In this document: in pieces, positions 8,039 to 11,873 of the stretch
Layout: every line of letters begins with the position of its first letter
How positions within the stretch are numbered: position 1 is the stretch's first letter
DNA from: an uncultured Chromatiaceae bacterium
GTDB lineage: Bacteria; Pseudomonadota; Gammaproteobacteria; Enterobacterales; Alteromonadaceae
DNA: 11,873 nt
Assembly (NCBI GenBank): GCA_946482325.1
Contig: CAMLRA010000132.1
Span: 1-11,873 of the forward strand
Direction: 5' to 3'
Position numbers and translations under genes: made by a program
Notes under the pieces: generated by a model
The model's input: only the letters and a program-made list of their open reading frames with translations
Database searches by the model: none
Told to the model about the DNA's origin: nothing

Positions 8039-8587
8039 ATGAGCAAGATGATGATGATTGGGTCTATGTTAGGCGCTGCCGCTATTACCGCTTTAGGCGC
8101 AGTGGCCACCAATTACAACAGCCAAAAAGACAGCCAGCCACAATGGGTTGAAATCGTCGGCAGTAAAGCCCTGATTGAAACCAGCACCGAACCGCAACAA
8201 CAATGCACCACGAAAAGAATTGCCAAAACCGCTCCGGTACAAGACCAGCACGAAATCGCCGGTACTGTAATTGGGGCTGTGGTAGGCGGTGTTTTGGGGA
8301 ATCAGGTCGGCGGCGGTTCTGGCAAAAAGCTGGCGACTGTGGCCGGTGCTGCAGCCGGCGGTTATGCCGGCAAACAAGTACAGGAAGACATGCAGCAAAA
8401 AGATGTCAGTTATCAGGAACAGCAAGTGTGTAAAACGGTGCAAAAAACCGTTGAAAAAACCATCGGTTATGAAGTGCGTTACTTGCACGATGGTGAGCTG
8501 AAAACCACACAGACCAGCCAGAAACCTACAGGCCGGATGTTGTTACAGGATGGCAAGCTGATGGCGGTGGAACCCGCCAGTTCATAG
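8039..8587 (+). CDS. Glycine-zipper 2TM-domain envelope protein
   Basis: The start is the ATG at 8039, with GGAG 6 bases upstream; the frame is open further upstream, but that extension would start inside the lnt terminator. The 182-residue protein begins with a hydrophobic segment (residues 4-24, MMMIGSMLGAAAITALGAVA) that could be a signal anchor or signal peptide. There is no lipobox cysteine. The core is a regular glycine zipper: Gly75, 79, 83 and 87, then Gly103, 107 and 111, forming two short membrane-type hairpin helices as in the Rickettsia 17-kDa antigen / YmgG group. Cys56 and Cys131 flank this core symmetrically, each after a Gln-rich stretch, and could form a disulfide. A conserved-looking C-terminal segment (YEVRYLHDGELKTT) follows. 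The function of such proteins is unknown beyond envelope association. It is flanked by terminators on both sides, so it is probably monocistronic. Confidence 0.85.
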   Translation: MSKMMMIGSMLGAAAITALGAVATNYNSQKDSQPQWVEIVGSKALIETSTEPQQQCTTKRIAKTAPVQDQHEIAGTVIGAVVGGVLGNQVGGGSGKKLATVAGAAAGGYAGKQVQEDMQQKDVSYQEQQVCKTVQKTVEKTIGYEVRYLHDGELKTTQTSQKPTGRMLLQDGKLMAVEPASS

Positions 8588-8603
8588 CAGTGTGTAGTTC
8601 CGC

Positions 8604-8659
8604 GCAGCGCTCTGGTCATCAACAGTGTTTATATACTAAAGACCACAGCGCTGCTTTTT
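8604..8659 (+). terminator. Terminator-like long hairpin after the glycine-zipper gene
   Basis: GCAGCGCTCTGGTC (8604-8617) and GACCACAGCGCTGC (8641-8654) pair over 14 positions with one mismatch, with a 23-base AT-rich loop, followed by TTTTT at 8655-8659. The T-run is on the + side, so it ends the glycine-zipper transcript. It abuts the stop of the convergent cytochrome b561 gene, but no T-run follows it in that direction. Confidence 0.72.
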
Positions 8660-8660
8660 C

Positions 8661-9191
8661 TTACTTCAGTTTCATTCGCAATAACGTATTGTCTTTGACG
8701 ATATGATGATGATAAATCGCCGCTAAAGCATGAAAACCAATCAGCGCATAACCGGCATCAGCCACTAACTCATGCAAGTCTTCAAAGGCGCCCGCCAGTT
8801 CTTCATTCGGCGCGATCAGCGCCGGCAATTCCAGCCCCCAGAATGGGATCACTTTGCCTTCGGCTGATAAAATTAACCAACCCAACAATGGCAGACCAAT
8901 CAGCATCGCATACAACGCCAGATGCACTAATGCCGCCAGCTTGTGCTGCCAGACCGGCGGTTGCGGCTCAATCGCCGGATAGGGCTGACGGCTGCGGAAC
9001 CAGATGCGGGCCACCGTCAGCAATAACACGGTCAGGCCTAACATGTAGTGCACTGTTTTCATCAGCTCCCGTTCCGGACTGCCGCGTTCGAAGCTGCTAC
9101 GAAACTCCATCGTGACATATACCGCAATAATCAGCAGAAAAGTTAACCAGTGCAGCGCAATGGTCGGGAAAGAATAACGGGAATTACTCAT
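8661..9191 (-). CDS. Cytochrome b561 (CybB/YodB-type)
   Basis: This is a four-helix inner-membrane di-heme cytochrome b of the prokaryotic b561 family, which passes electrons from the quinol pool to acceptors such as superoxide or partner proteins. The 176-residue length equals that of E. coli CybB. Conserved heme-ligand histidines are visible at His14 (ALHW), His48 (KTVHYMLG), His140 (DLHEL) and His154 (GFHALAA), and helices are evident around 12-28, 48-65, 85-108 and 142-162. GGAG 7 bases before the ATG supports the start. A trailing HHH at 161-163 is typical of the family. It lies 110 bp downstream of the 107-aa gene on the same strand; I see no clear promoter in that gap, so it could be separately transcribed or read through from the lonB-like unit. 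Confidence 0.92.
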   Translation of the reverse strand: MSNSRYSFPTIALHWLTFLLIIAVYVTMEFRSSFERGSPERELMKTVHYMLGLTVLLLTVARIWFRSRQPYPAIEPQPPVWQHKLAALVHLALYAMLIGLPLLGWLILSAEGKVIPFWGLELPALIAPNEELAGAFEDLHELVADAGYALIGFHALAAIYHHHIVKDNTLLRMKLK

Positions 9192-9301
9192 TGATTTACT
9201 CCGTAGTCATTGATCAATAACAGCATGTGCTAGTCCAGTTAAATTGACTTTGCGTTAGCACAATAAATTACCTGAAAATACTGAAAGCTTTCTGAAGACT
9301 G

Positions 9302-9625
9302 CTACCAACGACCAAAATACTGGTCAATCAGCAACATCAGATGATGGTTTAACTCTTCGACCAGCGTATCCGCATTGGTCTGATAACTGCTGCACAAACG
9401 TTCAGCCTGAGCGTCACTGAGTAGCCGTCCCCCCAATGAAAACTGTAATTCAGGCAGAGACTTATCAAAACGTGGTGTCAGTACCCACTGCATAAATACC
9501 GGGGCATGGCTGCTGACCAGTGGCTGGGCAAACTGGCAAAACTCAGTGATATATTGCGCGCCGTCCGGCCCCAGACAACCTGGTTCCAACCGGTAAATCG
9601 CTTCCACAACGGCTTTGTTAGTCAT
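9302..9625 (-). CDS. Conserved hypothetical protein, 107 aa
   Basis: I do not recognise a named family. The gene is credible: AAGGA lies about 7 bases upstream of the ATG, codon use matches the neighbours, and it follows the DUF2959 gene by only 23 bp on the same strand. The protein has no signal peptide or membrane segment, so it is probably cytoplasmic. It is mixed helical with an N-terminal motif RLEPGCLGPDGAQYITEFC (cysteines at 17 and 30), a third Cys at 78, and an acidic/hydrophobic C-terminal helix ending HHLMLLIDQYFGRW. The GCLGPDG turn and spaced cysteines look like conserved features, but no metal-binding motif is complete. Being in the lonB-like transcription unit suggests a link to it; that is inference only. 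Confidence 0.7.
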   Translation of the reverse strand: MTNKAVVEAIYRLEPGCLGPDGAQYITEFCQFAQPLVSSHAPVFMQWVLTPRFDKSLPELQFSLGGRLLSDAQAERLCSSYQTNADTLVEELNHHLMLLIDQYFGRW

Positions 9626-9648
9626 GCCCAGTCCTTGTTCTGCAGGGA

Positions 9649-10290
9649 TTATTGCTGTTTGATAGTGGCAATGAACTGATTTGAATCGGCAATAGCCCGG
9701 TTCATATCCTGTACCAGCCGGTCAACATCCTGCTGCAACACAGAAAATTCACCTGAAATGGCGCCTACTGCTTTCGCATTCAGATTATGTTTTAAATACA
9801 ATACATTATCCTGCAATACCCGCAACACCGGCGGCATTTTACTCTCAGCACGACGCATCACTTTCACCAGCGCATCAAACTGACGTTTGGTATCCAGCAA
9901 CTTTTGTTTGCTCTCGGCGCGTAGTTTTTTGTTCTGATATTGCTTTAATTCATCGTCCCATTCATTAAACAGATCAAAAGCCACCAGCTCGACTTTGTTG
10001 ATGCGGGCACTCACTTCAGCTGCCGCTTTTTTACTGTCTTCGTATTGGCTGTTCAGCGCTTCATAGCGGCCCTGTAAATCACCGCCATGAAAACCAATCA
10101 GCTGGGATAACTGGTCGAGCGCATCTTTAAATTCCTGCTGGCCTTCAATCTGTGCATCCCGCGCCTGTTCGACACGGTCAATCAGGATGTCGCGTTTATG
10201 AATACCGACTTTTTCCATCGCCGCATAATAGGCCGTCGAACAACCACTTAATGCCAGCAAGCCCGCCAGCAGTACTACTTTTTTAAACAT
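9649..10290 (-). CDS. DUF2959-type lipoprotein
   Basis: The 213-residue protein opens with a lipoprotein signal peptide MFKKVVLLAGLLALSGC. The lipobox is LSGC with acylated Cys17, and Ser at +2 predicts Lol transport to the outer membrane. The mature part is highly charged and almost entirely helical, with heptad-like stretches at about 38-90 and 110-150, so a coiled coil or helical bundle is likely. The segments AAMEKVGIHKRDILIDRVEQ and AQIEGQQEFKDAL match my recollection of the DUF2959 family, whose function is unknown. Its ATG directly follows the stop of the LonB-like gene (TAAATG), with GAGGA inside the end of that gene as ribosome binding site, so translation is probably coupled. Maturation would require the Lnt encoded elsewhere in this window. 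Confidence 0.85.
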   Translation of the reverse strand: MFKKVVLLAGLLALSGCSTAYYAAMEKVGIHKRDILIDRVEQARDAQIEGQQEFKDALDQLSQLIGFHGGDLQGRYEALNSQYEDSKKAAAEVSARINKVELVAFDLFNEWDDELKQYQNKKLRAESKQKLLDTKRQFDALVKVMRRAESKMPPVLRVLQDNVLYLKHNLNAKAVGAISGEFSVLQQDVDRLVQDMNRAIADSNQFIATIKQQ

Positions 10291-11873
10291 TTATTCTTCC
10301 TCAGCGCCGCCATTGACCAGTTCAGCAATGGCAGCCAGTTTTTGCATCGTCAGCGCGTTTAAGGTTTTTTTCGGGTATTGGCCTTTGTGATTGCGCTCAC
10401 CAGCGCACAATCCGGTCAATAGTTCCAAAGCTTCATCAACAGTGCGTACCGTGTAGATGTGGAACTGGCCTGCAGCCACCGCGTTGATCACATCCTGATG
10501 CAACACCAGATGCAGTTGGTTACTGGCCGGGATCACCACGCCTTGTTGGCCGGTCAGGCCACGGGACTGGCATAACTTAAAAAAGCCTTCGATTTTTTCG
10601 TTCACGCCGCCAATCGCCTGCACCTGACCATGCTGATTGATAGAGCCGGTGATGGCCAGGTCCTGGCGTAGCGGCACGCCACAAATGGCGGAGATTAACG
10701 CCAGCACTTCAGCCAGCGATGCGCTGTCACCGTCAATCAGGCCATAAGACTGTTCCATCGCGATATTGGCTGACAGCGTCAGCGGGAACTGCTGGGCATA
10801 TTTAGCGCCGAGGTAACCGGTCAGCAGCATCACACCTTTGGAGTGAATGGCTTTACCGAGTTCGACTTCGCGTTCGATATCAGTTACCCCACTGGAGCCC
10901 GGATATACAGTGGCACTAATCCGCGCCGGCGTACCAAAAGCGGTATCACCAATTTCCAGCACTGTCAGACCATTAATTTTGCCGACGGCCCAACCGTCTG
11001 AATCAATCAAAATCTGGCCTTCCTGAATATCTTCGAGGAAAGATTCACTGATGCGGCCGGTGCGGTATTGTTTGCCGGCGAGCGCCTGCTGCACATGAGC
11101 GCCACTCAGTTCAGTGTCGCCGGCCTGATTGGCGTAAAAACAGGCTTCACGCACCAGTTCCAGCACATCGGCAAAACGGGCGGATAATTTCTTCTGATGC
11201 TCGGCCTGGCGGAAGCTGAATAACAACAGCTGCTTCAATCCACAGACTGTCAGCGGGCCAGCTTCCAGTTGCTGAATTTGGTCCTGCAGTTGCAAAGACA
11301 TGTATTTAATGGTCTGGTCGTTCAGTGGCAGATAATTTTCAAAATCGGCGAGCACGCGGAACAGCTCATTAAATTCATCGTCGACATCCTGCACCAGATA
11401 ATACAAATCACGTGAACCAAGCAGCACCACTTTGACACTGAGCGGAATGGCTTTGGGCGTGATAATAGTGGAGTTGGTGACCGCATGTTCGCTCAGCGTA
11501 TCAATCGATACTTCGCCGGATTTCAACGCCAACTTCAGCGCGTCCCACACCTGCGGTTGTGTCAGCAAGCGGTCAGCATCGAGGATCAGATAACCGCCAT
11601 TGGCTTTATGCAACGCGCCAGCGCGGATCATCCGGTAGTTGGTATATAAAGACCCTTGCGCCGAGCTGTACTCCACCCGGCCAAAAATGTTGCCGTAACT
11701 GGGGTTCGCTTCAAACACTATAGGTGCGCCGGACATCGATTCATGATGTACCAGCACGTTGGGCACAAAATCATTGATAAAAATGCCGCGAATATCCAGC
11801 TCTTCGGCTTTGTCGCTTTCGAGCTCTTCCGGCAGCAGTTCCAGCACGGCTTTCACCAGCTCGGGTTTCATTT
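10291..11873 (-). CDS. LonB-like ATP-dependent protease (COG1067), C-terminal part; 5' end outside window
   Basis: The frame is still open at the right edge, so the first ATG seen (11869-11871) is probably internal and the Walker A region lies outside. Numbering from that Met over 526 residues: a Walker B-like YLILDAD at 94-100, then the rest of the AAA+ module with an arginine-containing FRVLADFENYLPL segment, then the Lon protease domain at about 285-490. The Ser-Lys dyad is intact: Ser383 in DGDSAS and Lys426 in GGVNEKIEGFF. The 43-residue spacing equals that of Ser679/Lys722 in E. coli Lon. DGDSAS resembles LonB-type rather than LonA-type active sites. The protein is probably cytoplasmic; no membrane helix is seen in this portion. 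A short acidic C-terminus (GGAEEE) ends it. It heads a leftward unit with the DUF2959 lipoprotein and the 107-aa protein. Confidence 0.9.
   Translation of the reverse strand, partial: MKPELVKAVLELLPEELESDKAEELDIRGIFINDFVPNVLVHHESMSGAPIVFEANPSYGNIFGRVEYSSAQGSLYTNYRMIRAGALHKANGGYLILDADRLLTQPQVWDALKLALKSGEVSIDTLSEHAVTNSTIITPKAIPLSVKVVLLGSRDLYYLVQDVDDEFNELFRVLADFENYLPLNDQTIKYMSLQLQDQIQQLEAGPLTVCGLKQLLLFSFRQAEHQKKLSARFADVLELVREACFYANQAGDTELSGAHVQQALAGKQYRTGRISESFLEDIQEGQILIDSDGWAVGKINGLTVLEIGDTAFGTPARISATVYPGSSGVTDIEREVELGKAIHSKGVMLLTGYLGAKYAQQFPLTLSANIAMEQSYGLIDGDSASLAEVLALISAICGVPLRQDLAITGSINQHGQVQAIGGVNEKIEGFFKLCQSRGLTGQQGVVIPASNQLHLVLHQDVINAVAAGQFHIYTVRTVDEALELLTGLCAGERNHKGQYPKKTLNALTMQKLAAIAELVNGGAEEE

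Noticed and set aside
8093..8488. Open minus-strand frame opposite the glycine-zipper gene (131 codons)
   Set aside because: It is antisense to a well-supported gene, has no ribosome binding site, and its composition is what the reverse complement of Gly/Ala/Gln-rich codons would give.
9283..9292. GAAAGCTTTC palindrome as a terminator of the 107-aa gene
   Set aside because: It folds to only about 3 bp around a 4-base loop and has no proper T-run following it on the minus strand.
1..11873. Defence system, prophage, IS element, CRISPR or tRNA gene
   Set aside because: No transposase, integrase, repeat-spacer pattern, long terminal repeats or tRNA-like fold was seen; nearly all of the DNA is occupied by housekeeping or envelope genes.

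Overview
This window is an ordinary, densely coding stretch of a gammaproteobacterial chromosome. Gene content and protein style suggest an Alteromonadales/Chromatiales-like aquatic genus such as Rheinheimera, Alishewanella or a relative. That placement is inferred from remembered family resemblance, not a search. I see no phage, insertion sequence, CRISPR, tRNA or rRNA, and no candidate for a wholly new system. What is worth attention is regulatory detail and a few poorly characterised envelope genes.

Left part (1-1962): the 3' end of an EamA/DMT-type membrane transporter on the + strand converges on a two-gene minus-strand unit. That unit encodes a very small secreted PstS-like binding protein followed by an outer-membrane beta-barrel protein carrying a Cys-Pro-Cys motif. 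An intergenic stretch of about 200 bp with an 8-bp dyad separates this unit from the divergent miaB.

Centre (2167-7915, + strand): the conserved cluster miaB - phoH (ybeZ) - ybeY - corC (ybeX) - lnt. It links tRNA modification, an RNA-associated ATPase, 16S rRNA maturation, a CBS-domain CorC protein and apolipoprotein N-acylation. Key residues of MiaB, YbeZ, YbeY and Lnt are all visible. An intrinsic-terminator-like hairpin lies between miaB and phoH, and another follows lnt. phoH and lnt appear to use non-ATG starts (TTG, uncertain; GTG, well supported).

Right part (8039-11873): a glycine-zipper envelope protein (+ strand, with its own terminator) converges on a cytochrome b561 gene. After that comes a minus-strand unit reading leftward: a LonB-like ATP-dependent protease (5' end beyond the window), a DUF2959-type lipoprotein whose ATG directly abuts the lonB stop, and a 107-residue protein of unknown function. 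The DUF2959 protein has a classical lipobox, so it would be a substrate of the Lnt encoded earlier in the window.
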